Positions 1-9,763 are shown, counted from the first letter of the stretch. The stretch: DNA of 64,000 bases from Shewanella yunxiaonensis (GCF_018223345.1 NZ_CP073587.1:2019001-2083000), one strand, 5' to 3'. Notes: generated by a model from the sequence alone, not told the origin. Translations and numbers: made by a program.

Positions 1-51
1 AGCACTCCGCAGGAAACTGTAATTGGAAATAGCGTGCAATTCGGCGTACAT
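1..51 (-). CDS. dnaE2: Error-prone DNA polymerase DnaE2 (ImuC), N-terminal fragment
   Basis: Only the first 17 codons are in the window; the gene runs off the left edge. The translated start (MYAELHAISNYSFLRSA) matches the typical opening of DnaE-type PHP domains, which read MYAELH...NFSFL. Its ATG overlaps the imuB stop codon by one base (TGATG), which indicates translational coupling in an imuA-imuB-dnaE2 operon. In this family DnaE2 is the catalytic polymerase of the SOS-induced mutasome. The call rests on a short stretch but is strongly supported by the two genes upstream. Confidence 0.85.
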   Translation of the reverse strand, partial: MYAELHAISNYSFLRSA

Positions 52-1691
52 CAGCTCATCCAGCCATGTAACAACAATTGCCCCTGACTACGAAAAACCC
101 AGCAATAACCACCTTGCCGATGGCGCGCCAGAAAATAGTCTCTCGCAGGGAAATTATCGGTAAACCAAGGAGATACTATACGCTCTGGGCCTCTGAGTAT
201 GTCGACATCATCTACCGACAAAGGTTGCGGTTCAGCCAACAACCATAAAGGCCTGAGCGCCATCACCGGCACAGGCAACTTCGCCGGTTGCGGAGGCCAC
301 TGTTGGATCGGCTGACTATGGCTTGCCTGTTCCGGTAATGGCGATGCCTGATAGCACAATTGACGCACGCGTTCTTTGCCAAGCCTGGCCTGCAGTCGTG
401 CGAGTAACTCCGGAAATGGTTGCTGCTCGTGGCTAGTTTTACTCAAGACGCCATTCTGCAGTTGCTGCGCAATAAAATGCCGGACTTGCAGTTCCAGCTC
501 GATCACCGGCTGTGGCAGCGTCAACCGTTCCAACTGCAGACGACATAATTGCAACAACCCAGCCTGACGAAATTCGCCTAGCGGATAATCAATACGCAAG
601 ATCATCGGAGCAATATTATTACTACGGAAAAACAGGGTCAGCTGCAGTTGCTGTACAGCCAATTGCCGTACCCGCAAATACGTCGCCAATTGCGCAAACA
701 TTGGCGTTAATGGAAACATCACCCCTTGGATATAACTGACATCATGCAGTAATAATCGCTTTAGCCGGAAGATGGGGGGCAGATGATACGCCTTACGTGA
801 ATAACTGAGACGTCCTTCCAATTGCAGCAGTAATGTCAGCAATGGTTGCCCAAAACGTTTACCTAGTTCTGGTCGAGGTAATGATTGTAGTTGTTGCCAG
901 CAGTTGATCCCCATTGCCAATAGTCGTTGCTGAGTCTTATCGTCCAGCGGTAATGCTTGTAGTGGCAACTGTGATGGCAACTGGGTAGTTATCACAGTTG
1001 CAGGCACTGCTTGAGTCTGATATTCAGCATGGGACTCCGTGACCTGATTTTCTGATGGTAGTTGCCAGGGAACTGCCAATAACCGTTTACGGGTTTGTCT
1101 CGGTGTCGATACCCGGTTCATGCCGAGGGCCGTTGGTGTCGATGCTTTCACACCTTTTGCTAACAACGCCGCATGCAGCGGGTAACGCGCCAGTGCCAGC
1201 GCATAATGTAAACCGTAACACTGACAGCGCTGGTGATAACTTTCCATAAAACGTGACTGGCTGCCAAATAAGCGCAACATCGATCCCATCTCCAGCACCA
1301 GCGTTTCTGTCGGCCAATTCACCGCTGATCCCGCATCAGAGTTAAGCGGCTCTTGCTGCAACAGCGGCGGCCAGATACGTGCACTAAAATCGTAATTCCA
1401 CTGACATAACCAATGTTGTAATGCTTCGCAATCAACCTCTTGTAGCGACAATAACACCAGATCTGGCAACAACGCCTGAGCGGTCGTCTGACTCATGCCA
1501 GATTTAACCCCCCGAGCGGCAGCGTTGGGGCTGACTGAATGCAACTGTTTGGCTGCAGTATCGTATAACGCCAATGGCGGCAATCCAGCAAAGACTGATG
1601 TCGCGGGAGCGACGGTCGTCGATTGCAGGCTCCAGGCCTGATATTGCAATTGCAGCTGTGGGAAATAAACCCCTAGCCAACATTCAGTCAT
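51..1691 (-). CDS. imuB: Y-family DNA polymerase-like protein ImuB
   Basis: This 546-residue protein is a Y-family polymerase homologue of the ImuB type, the scaffold of the ImuA-ImuB-DnaE2 translesion synthesis complex. The N-terminus (LGVYFPQLQLQ) stands where active Y-family polymerases have a catalytic Asp in a DMDxFF-like motif; that Asp is absent, as expected for ImuB, which is thought not to polymerise DNA itself. A QLQLTLF segment near residue 350 resembles a beta-clamp-binding motif (inference). The start overlaps the end of imuA by 8 bases and the stop overlaps the dnaE2 start, so the three genes form one operon. Expression is probably SOS-controlled through the LexA box ahead of imuA. 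Confidence 0.9.
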   Translation of the reverse strand: MTECWLGVYFPQLQLQYQAWSLQSTTVAPATSVFAGLPPLALYDTAAKQLHSVSPNAAARGVKSGMSQTTAQALLPDLVLLSLQEVDCEALQHWLCQWNYDFSARIWPPLLQQEPLNSDAGSAVNWPTETLVLEMGSMLRLFGSQSRFMESYHQRCQCYGLHYALALARYPLHAALLAKGVKASTPTALGMNRVSTPRQTRKRLLAVPWQLPSENQVTESHAEYQTQAVPATVITTQLPSQLPLQALPLDDKTQQRLLAMGINCWQQLQSLPRPELGKRFGQPLLTLLLQLEGRLSYSRKAYHLPPIFRLKRLLLHDVSYIQGVMFPLTPMFAQLATYLRVRQLAVQQLQLTLFFRSNNIAPMILRIDYPLGEFRQAGLLQLCRLQLERLTLPQPVIELELQVRHFIAQQLQNGVLSKTSHEQQPFPELLARLQARLGKERVRQLCYQASPLPEQASHSQPIQQWPPQPAKLPVPVMALRPLWLLAEPQPLSVDDVDILRGPERIVSPWFTDNFPARDYFLARHRQGGYCWVFRSQGQLLLHGWMS

Positions 1692-2424
1692 GATAGTTGC
1701 TCACCTGCCGATCCGACTCTTGCGCATGATCCCAAGGGCCAGCCACCACATTCGACGGGGAAGATAGTGTTACCTCAGCCAATGCATACCATCCAGGTAC
1801 CATGACGCCCGACAGCACAATTTCCGGCACTGGCCAGCCACCTCGGCGTTTGAGGATCTGTAATCGGCTACGATTACCCGCCAGAGGTTCCAATGCTAAC
1901 TTCAACGGCACAGGATGATTATTTCCGGCCTGAGATACCGGTAACAGGCAGAATCCCAAGGCGTTTCCTGACTCCGCAGCCAATTGCAAACGCCGCGCTT
2001 CCTTGAGCGATAAATGCGCGAACCATCCCAGCACCAGCGGACAACTGCCATTCGCCAGGAGCTGTTCCATCGCCCATAATGCTTCACGCCTTTCAGTAAC
2101 ATCCAGCCATAAAAAATATTCTGGTGGTAACTGCAGCCAGGCTAGGGTCTGTGCATTAGGTATAAAATTTGGCGCGACCAATGCCACCGGCTGATACGTT
2201 TCAGCTGACAGATATTGGCGCAACAGCGGCAATAACAAGCCTAATTCGCCCGCCCCGGGAACCGGTGTTAACAACTCACAAATGCCATGGGCCGGCCACT
2301 TAGGCAAGCTATCAACCAGCTCAGGGAAACCGGTGTCATAACCAGATGCGACTTGTTGCTCTGGTTGTCCACGCCAGAGGTCCTGTCGCATCAATAGAGA
2401 TTCAATTGCACGATTAACAGACAT
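1684..2424 (-). CDS. imuA: Translesion synthesis-associated protein ImuA
   Basis: This 246-residue protein is the first gene of the imuA-imuB-dnaE2 cassette. The family is a RecA/SulA-like protein that takes part in damage-induced mutagenesis; identity is based on overall sequence character (PKWPAHGICELLTP, GAGELGLLLPLL) and on its position directly before imuB. ATG at 2424 lies 16 bases from a consensus LexA box, so transcription is expected to be induced by DNA damage. It overlaps imuB by 8 bases. No other protein fits this context. Confidence 0.87.
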   Translation of the reverse strand: MSVNRAIESLLMRQDLWRGQPEQQVASGYDTGFPELVDSLPKWPAHGICELLTPVPGAGELGLLLPLLRQYLSAETYQPVALVAPNFIPNAQTLAWLQLPPEYFLWLDVTERREALWAMEQLLANGSCPLVLGWFAHLSLKEARRLQLAAESGNALGFCLLPVSQAGNNHPVPLKLALEPLAGNRSRLQILKRRGGWPVPEIVLSGVMVPGWYALAEVTLSSPSNVVAGPWDHAQESDRQVSNYHD

Positions 2425-2439
2425 CGCCTTGCACCATTA

Positions 2440-2455
2440 CTGTATTTTTATACAG
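2440..2455 (-). promoter_or_regulatory. LexA (SOS) box upstream of imuA
   Basis: The sequence is CTGT-N8-ACAG with an A/T-only spacer and flanking TA on both sides, an exact match to the gammaproteobacterial SOS box. It starts 16 bases upstream of the imuA ATG, where bound LexA would block transcription of imuA-imuB-dnaE2. It also lies in the only intergenic space shared with the divergent atl gene, 129 bases from that start, so an effect on atl is possible but not shown. Confidence 0.92.
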
Positions 2456-2583
2456 TATAATTCAATCAGCAAGTGCTGCAAGTCCCGTGTAAAATAGCGG
2501 TGTACTAACGGCGTCATACAAATGTTGCTTTTGTAACGACGTAGGTTTTTCTACAATTTACGGAAAATGCTCTGGAGCGCTTT

Positions 2584-2946
2584 ATGGCACACGCGACAGA
2601 TCCAGCGAACCCCTCACCACCACAACGTATCTGGCAGGTGGTCGCCATGATCCCGCAAGGCAGAGTCGCGAGTTATGGCAAGATAGCCGACTATGCCGGT
2701 TTACCGGGACGGGCACGTTATGTTTCCCGAGCACTGAAACTGGCGCCGGATACACTAGCGTTACCCTGGCATCGGGTTATCAACGCTCAAGGGAAAATTG
2801 CTTTTGCTAAAGATAGCGAATCATTTCGCGAGCAAAGCTACTTGTTGCGTTGCGAAGGTGTAACAGTGAACCAAGGCCGAATTGCCTTGTCTGAATTTGA
2901 GTGGCGACCAGATATGGCAACATTGGTGCTGTGCCTACCGTTTTAG
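2584..2946 (+). CDS. Alkyltransferase-like protein (Atl1/YbaZ family)
   Basis: This 120-residue protein belongs to the O6-alkylguanine-DNA alkyltransferase-like family. The winged-helix core (QVVAMIPQGRVASYGKIADYAG) is present, but at the alkyl-acceptor site it reads PWHRV (residues 61-65): Trp62 replaces the Cys of true methyltransferases. Proteins of this type bind O6-alkylguanine, do not transfer the alkyl group, and hand lesions to nucleotide excision repair. uvrB also occurs in this window, about 38 kb away. The gene is divergent from the imu cassette and is followed after 16 bases by the DUF3108 gene. Confidence 0.92.
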   Translation: MAHATDPANPSPPQRIWQVVAMIPQGRVASYGKIADYAGLPGRARYVSRALKLAPDTLALPWHRVINAQGKIAFAKDSESFREQSYLLRCEGVTVNQGRIALSEFEWRPDMATLVLCLPF

Positions 2947-2962
2947 TGAGAGGAGAGATTAT

Positions 2963-3697
2963 TTGAAAATCCGTCGTATGTTATGCCTGTTGTGGTTATT
3001 ACCGCTAACGGTGCTGGCCGCCCCCAGTCCGTTAACACCACAAGTAGTGGAGTATCAGGTGAAATATGGCAGTTTTAGTCTCGGTGGCGCACGCTTTACC
3101 TTAGCGGCGCCGCAAGGCAACACCTATCACTATGAAATGGACAGTGACTTGAGCCTGATAGTGCTATCCGATAAACGCAAAATTACCAGTGTGTTCACCG
3201 ATGTGGATGGACAGTTACAGCCATTACGCTTTATTCATGAACGGACCGGGACAGGTAAAGATTTCAACGAGCAGATCGCATTTGCCCGCGATCAAGGCAA
3301 AGTGTTTAGCGTTTATAAAGGCGAAAAAACCAAACTGAATTATACCGATACTCTGTACGATGCCATGATGTTGCAGTTACAGTTCCGCTTAGATCTCATG
3401 AATGGTAAGCAAAAATTTAACTACAAAATGGTGAAAGACAACGAGATTGAAGATTACCATTTTCGTAACTTGGGGCAGGAAACCGTGAAGCTCCCCAGCG
3501 GCAGTTATCAGACGGTCCATCTGGAGCTGATACGCAAAAGCCAAAAACGCCACACCGATGTCTGGATGGCACCGGATTTAGGCTATCTGCCAGTGCGTTT
3601 TGTTCATGAAGAGAAAGGTAACACCATGGAACTGACCTTAAAGCAGGTGCAGTTCAGCGGTGCTACCGGACAGGCGCAACTCGCCAAGACAGAATAA
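2963..3697 (+). CDS. DUF3108 domain-containing exported protein
   Basis: This 244-residue protein has a signal peptide (MKIRRMLCLLWLLPLTVLA, cleavage likely after the LAA) followed by a DUF3108-type beta-rich domain (VEYQVKYGSFSLGGA, YTDTLYDAMMLQLQFR). The TTG at 2963 is chosen as start because a Shine-Dalgarno AGGAGAG sits 5 bases upstream and the signal peptide begins there; an in-frame extension upstream would run into atl. Function is not established for the family; it is periplasmic or envelope-associated by its signal. Its last 60 bases overlap the convergent amidotransferase gene. Confidence 0.8.
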   Translation: MKIRRMLCLLWLLPLTVLAAPSPLTPQVVEYQVKYGSFSLGGARFTLAAPQGNTYHYEMDSDLSLIVLSDKRKITSVFTDVDGQLQPLRFIHERTGTGKDFNEQIAFARDQGKVFSVYKGEKTKLNYTDTLYDAMMLQLQFRLDLMNGKQKFNYKMVKDNEIEDYHFRNLGQETVKLPSGSYQTVHLELIRKSQKRHTDVWMAPDLGYLPVRFVHEEKGNTMELTLKQVQFSGATGQAQLAKTE

Positions 3698-4441
3698 CTT
3701 CCAGTCGCCCGGCTGCAACACTTGCCATTGTTCGTTGTCAGTCAGTGGCCGGGTCGCCACCACGGTTACCACGTCGTTTGGTGTCGTTTCCTGGTGGAAA
3801 TCAATCACCACATCAGTATCGATCAATTTAGCCGTTCCGAAGGGTGCGCGGCGGGTAATATAGCAAAGATTGTTACTGCAGAAATTCATCAGATACCGGC
3901 CATCGCTGAGGATCATATTGAAGACCCCTAATTGCCGAATCTGTTCAGCCAGAGCGGCAATATACTCAAATACGGGCATCATATCTGCGGGTTCTTGCTC
4001 GCCGAACTTGGCGACTAAGGATTCCAGTATCCAGCAAAACGCCTGTTCACTGTCAGTTTCGCCAACGCTCTGATAACGTCGCGTCACAAATTTATCCTGA
4101 TAGCCTGTCAGCTGCCCATTGTGGGCATAAGTCCAATATCGCCCCCACAGTTCGCGGGTAAAGGGATGGGTGTTTTCTAATGAGACTTTACCACGGTTGG
4201 CTTGACGGATATGGCTGATTACCACTTCGCTTTTAATAGGATAAGACTTGATTAACCGCGCCACCTGGGAACGACTGCTGGGTGCGGCATCTTTGAACGT
4301 ACGGCTACCCTTGCCTTCATAAAAGGTAATGCCCCAACCATCCACATGGGGGCCTGTCACGCCACCACGTTCAGCAAGACCGGTAAAACTGAACACGATA
4401 TCGGTCGGGATATTTGCGCTCATTGCTAGCAGTTCACACAT
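3638..4441 (-). CDS. yafJ: Class II glutamine amidotransferase, YafJ type
   Basis: This is an N-terminal-nucleophile (GATase type 2) glutamine amidohydrolase. The ATG at 4441 is chosen over the in-frame ATG nine bases upstream because it places the catalytic Cys at residue 2 (MCELLAMSAN), as the mechanism requires after Met removal. Other family motifs are HIRQANRG and AHNGQL. At 267 residues it is about a dozen residues longer than E. coli YafJ; the additional C-terminal tail is what overlaps the convergent DUF3108 gene by 60 bases. The physiological substrate of YafJ proteins is not known. Confidence 0.88.
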   Translation of the reverse strand: MCELLAMSANIPTDIVFSFTGLAERGGVTGPHVDGWGITFYEGKGSRTFKDAAPSSRSQVARLIKSYPIKSEVVISHIRQANRGKVSLENTHPFTRELWGRYWTYAHNGQLTGYQDKFVTRRYQSVGETDSEQAFCWILESLVAKFGEQEPADMMPVFEYIAALAEQIRQLGVFNMILSDGRYLMNFCSNNLCYITRRAPFGTAKLIDTDVVIDFHQETTPNDVVTVVATRPLTDNEQWQVLQPGDWKLFCLGELRLSGSTAELHLL

Positions 4442-4522
4442 GGGAAACATCTCTGAAAATCACACAATTTCATAGCATTGTATCTATCTACAGCAAGAAG
4501 TGAAATTGCGCCTTTAAAAAAA

Positions 4523-4540
4523 TTCAAACGTTTGTTTGAA
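4523..4540. promoter_or_regulatory. Candidate PsrA operator upstream of fadE
   Basis: A perfect 18-base inverted repeat TTCAAAC-GTTT-GTTTGAA fits the described PsrA consensus CAAAC(N2-4)GTTTG. It lies 138 bases before the fadE start. psrA itself is encoded in this window at 29363-29998. Binding is inferred, not shown. Confidence 0.72.
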
Positions 4541-4583
4541 AATCGCTTGAGTTCGATCACGATCACGTTTACTTTTAAAGCGA

Positions 4584-4600
4584 CACAGGTCTGACCACAG
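4584..4600. promoter_or_regulatory. Candidate FadR operator upstream of fadE
   Basis: The core ACAGGTCTGACCA (4585-4597) matches 13 consecutive positions of the E. coli FadR operator AACTGGTCnGACCTGTT read on the opposite strand. It lies 44 bases downstream of the PsrA-type palindrome and about 80 bases before the fadE start. fadR is encoded at 61030-61749. Dual control of fadE is an inference from the two sites. Confidence 0.72.
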
Positions 4601-4677
4601 ACTAAAATTATGATAAAGATCGGCAAGTTTTGTCGGCATACATCCCGTCACCGGGGCATATAAAAAGGAGAATCACA

Positions 4678-7128
4678 GTGATTACCCTACTTTGGATCAT
4701 CGTCTTATTGTTGATTTTGGGTGCTGCTGCTTACCTGAGAGTATCGTTGATGACCGCAACGCTGGCCGCGGCGGCCACGCTGCTCGTTGGCAATCTCATC
4801 GGGGTAACCGGTGCATGGAGTTGGATAGTGTTCTTAATCGTAGCACTGCCACTCAACATCAGCCCATTCAGGCAAACCGTCATCACCCGACCATTATTAA
4901 AGTTGTATCGCGGCATCATGCCGGAGATGTCCAATACTGAAAAAGATGCGATTGAAGCGGGTACCACCTGGTGGGAGGCAGATCTGTTTGCTGGCAATCC
5001 TAACTGGAAAAAACTCCACAACTATCCCAAAGCGCGCCTGAGCGCAGAAGAACAAGCATTCCTGGATGGCCCGGTAGAAGAAGTCTGTGCCATGGTGAAT
5101 CAGCATCGAGTCTCACACGAATTAGCTGATCTACCACAGGAAGTCTGGAGCTTCCTCAAGAGCAAAGGCTTTTTCGCGATGATCATCAAGAAAAAATTTG
5201 GTGGTCTGGAGTTTTCCGCCTATGCGCAATCTCGCGTGCTGCAAAAATTAGCAGGCGTGAGCAGCGAACTGGCATCCACTGTTGGGGTTCCTAACTCTCT
5301 TGGTCCCGGAGAACTGTTACAGCACTACGGTACTGAAGCGCAGCAGGATTATTACCTACCACGGCTCGCCACTGGAGAAGAAGTCCCCTGTTTTGCGTTA
5401 ACCAGCCCAGAAGCAGGTTCAGATGCCGGCTCAATTCCCGATTATGGCGTCGTCTGCAAGGGCATGTGGGAAGGTGAAGAAGTATTGGGGATGAAACTCA
5501 CCTGGAATAAACGCTATATCACCTTGGCACCAATTGCCACCGTGCTGGGACTGGCGTTTAAACTGCGAGATCCTGAGCACCTTATGGGTAAACAAGAAGA
5601 CATCGGCATCACCTGTGCCCTGATCCCAACCGATCTGACAGGAGTGGAAACCGGACGACGGCACTTCCCATTAAACTGTATGTTCCTCAACGGCCCTACC
5701 CTGGGTAAAGATGTGTTCGTGCCACTGAGTTTCATCATTGGCGGGCCAGAAATGGCGGGGCAAGGGTGGCGCATGCTGGTAGAGTGCCTGTCTGTCGGTC
5801 GTGGAATTACCCTGCCCTCCAATTCTGCAGGGGGCATCAAAACCTTGGCCTTGGCAACAGGTGCCTACGCGCGCATCCGTCGTCAATTCAAACTGCCAAT
5901 TGGTAAGCTGGAAGGTATCGAAGAGCCGATGGCGCGCATCGGGGGTAACGCCTACCTCATGGATGCGGTGACTGCCCTGACGACGACAGGAATTGATCTG
6001 GGTGAAAAGCCTTCAGTGATCTCCGCTATCGTTAAATACCACCTCACTGACAGAATGCAGAAGTGTTTGATCGACGGGATGGATATCCACGGTGGTAAAG
6101 GGATCTGCCTTGGCCCAAATAACTACCTCGGCCGAGCCTATCAGGCAGCACCTATCGCCGTGACCGTCGAAGGAGCCAATATTCTGACCCGTTCGATGAT
6201 CATCTACGGTCAGGGCGCTATTCGTTGTCATCCGTATATTCTGGCGGAAATGGAAGCCGCATTTGATGACAACCCAAATCGCGGTCTGCGCCAGTTCGAT
6301 ATGGCACTGTTCGGCCACATCGGCTTCAGTTTAAGTAACTTTGTGCGTAGTTTGTGGCTGGGACTCACCGGGGCTCGTCTTTCTAATGCACCGTTTAGTG
6401 ATAACACTAAACGTTACTACCAGCAGATGAACCGCTTCAGTGCCAATCTGGCATTATTGTCAGATCTGGCGATGGCCACGCTGGGGGGGGGACTGAAACG
6501 TAAAGAGCGCATTTCGGCGCGTTTAGGCGACATGCTGAGTCAGTTATATCTGGCCTCTGCAACACTGAAACGTTATCAGGATGAAGGACGCCTAAGCGAG
6601 GACTTGCCGTTAGTCCAGTGGGCAGTGGAAGATGCACTGTATAAGCTGCAAAGCTCACTCGATGACCTACTGGATAACTTCCCATCTGGCCTGGGGGGTA
6701 TTCTGCGAGTGTTACTGTTCCCGTTTGGTCGCCCGCTAAAACGACCTAGCGATAAACTGGATCACCGCGTTGCCCGTATCATGCAAACCCCATGTGCCAG
6801 CCGCGATCGTCTGGGTAAAGGTCAGTTTCTGAAAGCAATCAGCAATAATCCTGTCGGTATTCAGGAACAAACGTTGCGGGATATTTTGTTGGCTGAACCA
6901 CTTTATGACAAAGTCTGTCAAGCCACAGGCAAACGATTGCCCTTCATGCAATTGAATAAAATTGCTGAGGAAGGCAAAGCGTTAGGAGTACTGTCCGATG
7001 ATGAGGTCAAACAGCTAGAAAAAGCTGAAATTGGCCGACTCAAATCGATCAATGTGGATGATTTTGATCCTGAGGAACTCAAAGCCCAAAGCGTGAATTC
7101 GCAACAAAGCAGTGAAGAAGCTGCCTGA
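4678..7128 (+). CDS. fadE: Acyl-CoA dehydrogenase FadE
   Basis: This 816-residue protein (E. coli FadE is 814) catalyses the first step of fatty acid beta-oxidation, FAD-dependent oxidation of acyl-CoA to trans-2-enoyl-CoA. The GTG start at 4678 is preceded by AAGGAG and gives an N-terminus with two membrane segments (about residues 1-20 and 40-60), as in FadE. Acyl-CoA dehydrogenase motifs include [28 protein letters not shown] and [11 protein letters not shown] paralogue lies at 27071-29347. Candidate PsrA and FadR sites precede the gene. A hairpin terminator separates it from the convergent antiporter. Confidence 0.95.
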   Translation: MITLLWIIVLLLILGAAAYLRVSLMTATLAAAATLLVGNLIGVTGAWSWIVFLIVALPLNISPFRQTVITRPLLKLYRGIMPEMSNTEKDAIEAGTTWWEADLFAGNPNWKKLHNYPKARLSAEEQAFLDGPVEEVCAMVNQHRVSHELADLPQEVWSFLKSKGFFAMIIKKKFGGLEFSAYAQSRVLQKLAGVSSELASTVGVPNSLGPGELLQHYGTEAQQDYYLPRLATGEEVPCFALTSPEAGSDAGSIPDYGVVCKGMWEGEEVLGMKLTWNKRYITLAPIATVLGLAFKLRDPEHLMGKQEDIGITCALIPTDLTGVETGRRHFPLNCMFLNGPTLGKDVFVPLSFIIGGPEMAGQGWRMLVECLSVGRGITLPSNSAGGIKTLALATGAYARIRRQFKLPIGKLEGIEEPMARIGGNAYLMDAVTALTTTGIDLGEKPSVISAIVKYHLTDRMQKCLIDGMDIHGGKGICLGPNNYLGRAYQAAPIAVTVEGANILTRSMIIYGQGAIRCHPYILAEMEAAFDDNPNRGLRQFDMALFGHIGFSLSNFVRSLWLGLTGARLSNAPFSDNTKRYYQQMNRFSANLALLSDLAMATLGGGLKRKERISARLGDMLSQLYLASATLKRYQDEGRLSEDLPLVQWAVEDALYKLQSSLDDLLDNFPSGLGGILRVLLFPFGRPLKRPSDKLDHRVARIMQTPCASRDRLGKGQFLKAISNNPVGIQEQTLRDILLAEPLYDKVCQATGKRLPFMQLNKIAEEGKALGVLSDDEVKQLEKAEIGRLKSINVDDFDPEELKAQSVNSQQSSEEAA

Positions 7129-7138
7129 TATTAACCCG

Positions 7139-7170
7139 AAAAAAAGAGACCGATTAAGGTCTCTTTTTTT
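7139..7170. terminator. Bidirectional intrinsic terminator between fadE and the antiporter gene
   Basis: The stem GAGACC / GGTCTC with loop GATTAA is flanked by an A-run on the left and a T-run on the right, so it can end transcripts from both convergent genes. Confidence 0.85.
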
Positions 7171-7187
7171 CCTAATGGAAAAAAGAA

Positions 7188-9062
7188 TTATCCCGACTGT
7201 CCTACTGTTTTAGGAACGACTTCTACATTTTTCTTGCGCTCGTTCTCTTCAGCGGCTTTCTGCTGATGCTGCTCCATCGCTTCTTTAGGGATCAAACTGA
7301 TAAGCTCGATGCCATTAGGCAGATCTTTAGTATCAGCAGTCACCACGAACACCTTGCCACCTTTCATATAAGCTAATGGGATCACCGTCTCGCCATAGCG
7401 CTCACGAAAATTAGTATAAGTAAAAGCATCGGTAATATTGGTACTTTTAATCACTGCGTCACGCGACATCAGACTATGCAGACGGGAATAGGACACTTTT
7501 TCACTGAACAGGCACATACGCCGTAAGTATGATTCTGATAACTGATGTCTGGCACTACCACCATTGGCATCATTAGTATTCACGCCGAACACTTTTTCAG
7601 CGCCAAAAATGTCCTGAAAATGGAAAAACACCACGGGATTTAACTGCTGGTAAGGAGAAAGGATCAATACCCGACCTATCCCGCTCAGGTCTAAATAGGT
7701 TTCCGCGTGTTCAGATACCGGATTGCCAAAATAGACCTGAATATTATCCATCCGCGCCTGACGTACGTTATCCCAGTTACTATCGGCAATAATGACTTTT
7801 ATCCCTTTAGCCACCAGCATCTTGGCAAACTCACGCGCGAATTTGGAGCCCCCGAAAATTAACACGCCTTCGGCAGTGTCGGCTTTCACACCTAACCATT
7901 TAGCCCAGCGTCTGGCGGTCAATGACTGAAAGACCACTGTCCCGATGATGATCAAAAACACCAGCGGCACCAATGCCCCAGCACCTTCAAAGCCACGATT
8001 TTCCAATTTTATGGCAAACAGCGAGGAAACGGCGGCGGCCACAATACCACGCGGTGCAACCCAACTTAAAAACCATTTATCATTGGTATCCACCGATGTC
8101 CCGATACCGGAAAGCCAGACACTGAGCGGTCGCGCTACAAACAGCACTACCAGCAATACCCCTATGCCTCCCCAGCCAAGATCCAGCATCGCATGAGAAT
8201 CCAGCCTGGCAGCTAGCAGAATAAACAACGCCGAAATCAACAGCACCGTGAGTGTTTCTTTAAATTCCAAAATGTCGGCGATATTCACGCCGCGCATATT
8301 CGCGAGCCAAATGCCCATGATGGTCACGGTAAGTAGCCCGGACTCCTCTTGCAACAGATTTGAACTGACAAAAATGCCCAGCATAATGGTCAGTACCGCA
8401 GTATTCGTCAGATAATGCGGCAACAAATTACGACGCAGAATAATGCCCACGGAATAGCCAGCCAAAGCGCCCAGGCCGAAACCGATTCCCAACATGGAAC
8501 CCAGAGCACCCAAGACGTGAGACGTTTGATCGCTACTCACCGTGATATATTCAAATACCAACACTGCCAACATTGCGCCGATAGGATCAATAACAATGCC
8601 TTCCCAGCGCAAAATATTGGCAAGTTGTGCCTTAGGACGGACAGTCCGCAGCATTGGCACAATGACTGTGGGACCGGTAACAACAACTAGCGCGCCAAAC
8701 AGCAATGCTAACGGCCACTCGAACCCCAACATATAATGTGCGGCCGGCGCAATGCATCCCCAGGTAATGAATGTTCCCACCGAAACCAGATGAGTCACCA
8801 TCCGGCCATGATCTTTAATCTCTTTAAAATTGAGTGTCAGTGCACCTTCAAACAGAATGACGGCAACACCAAGGGAAATGATGGGAAATAACAAATCCCC
8901 AAAAATTGCATCAGGTTGCAATAGATTTAGTACCGGTCCTAATAACAAACCGCACAACAATAATGGCAAGATAGCCGGCAAACGATACAGCCAACCTAGC
9001 CACTGGCAGATCAGTGATAACACGCCAATAAATGCCAACATGGCGGTAATTTTTTCTACCAT
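7188..9062 (-). CDS. NhaP-type Na+/H+ (or K+/H+) antiporter with C-terminal RCK domain
   Basis: This 624-residue inner-membrane protein has a CPA1-type exchanger domain with about twelve hydrophobic segments in residues 1-400 (GPTVIVPMLRTVRP, EGIVIDPIGAMLAVL). The IDP motif marks the ion-binding helix. From about residue 400 a TrkA-N/RCK nucleotide-binding fold follows (GVLIFGGSKFAREFAKML ... VIIADSN), then a hydrophilic, charged tail. It exchanges protons for monovalent cations; whether Na+ or K+ is preferred cannot be read from the sequence. The RCK domain suggests gating by a nucleotide or other ligand. It is a single gene with its own weak Shine-Dalgarno (AGGATT). Confidence 0.85.
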   Translation of the reverse strand: MVEKITAMLAFIGVLSLICQWLGWLYRLPAILPLLLCGLLLGPVLNLLQPDAIFGDLLFPIISLGVAVILFEGALTLNFKEIKDHGRMVTHLVSVGTFITWGCIAPAAHYMLGFEWPLALLFGALVVVTGPTVIVPMLRTVRPKAQLANILRWEGIVIDPIGAMLAVLVFEYITVSSDQTSHVLGALGSMLGIGFGLGALAGYSVGIILRRNLLPHYLTNTAVLTIMLGIFVSSNLLQEESGLLTVTIMGIWLANMRGVNIADILEFKETLTVLLISALFILLAARLDSHAMLDLGWGGIGVLLVVLFVARPLSVWLSGIGTSVDTNDKWFLSWVAPRGIVAAAVSSLFAIKLENRGFEGAGALVPLVFLIIIGTVVFQSLTARRWAKWLGVKADTAEGVLIFGGSKFAREFAKMLVAKGIKVIIADSNWDNVRQARMDNIQVYFGNPVSEHAETYLDLSGIGRVLILSPYQQLNPVVFFHFQDIFGAEKVFGVNTNDANGGSARHQLSESYLRRMCLFSEKVSYSRLHSLMSRDAVIKSTNITDAFTYTNFRERYGETVIPLAYMKGGKVFVVTADTKDLPNGIELISLIPKEAMEQHQQKAAEENERKKNVEVVPKTVGQSG

Positions 9063-9763
9063 AAATTTCTAATCCTGGTTTTCCTTGCTACCCAAACGGT
9101 AGCGACCGATAACAACATCAACTTTTGAGAGTATGTAAGGAAACCGCTGACAGGATCAACGGCTGTCTGAGTTCTAGGACATTAAAATCACTAATTATGA
9201 CCAATTGATAACGAAAAATGAGCAGATGTTAGATTTAAATAATGTATGACGACTGAAAAGTGGCGAAATATGCCGCATACGATGAAGTCTTGCTGTTTAC
9301 AGTGACCGTTGACTATTTGATTGCAATGCCTCCGTAATTCGTCCCCCCAGTATAAGGGACCTATAATTGAATCGCTCTTCGCCTCTCAATACACATTTAT
9401 AAACATCGAACGCCAGCAATTTAGCTGGTCACTCTGTAGCATTAGTCAAATTTGATCCATAGAATGCCCACACCGCCCTTTTAACGCACGGGATCACGGA
9501 ATGTGGCGAAGCGGTGTCAACCGGCATCCTACCATCACCACAAGTAGAAAACCTTAGTTTAGGGTGTGACTATAGAAACATTAACCACGCCAGCCCCCGA
9601 CTTAGCATTCCCCAATGGTTAAATAAAAGGGTTTGCTATTCCCAACTGCAAAAGCGAAATGGTACAAAAGTTGATGAGACCTTTACCGGTGAAATGGCGA
9701 CACTGATTAATAGGATCAATGATGGCGCGTGGATAACGCATGAGGTTTTCACATGGAGTTACT
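9063..9763. other. Gene-poor region between antiporter and ivy
   Basis: About 700 bases with no convincing coding sequence. The longest frame (88 codons from 9514) has no recognisable family and overlaps the ivy start. The stretch carries the promoter of the leftward antiporter gene and of ivy, but no clear promoter, operator or terminator could be assigned. It may contain decayed sequence. Confidence 0.5.
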
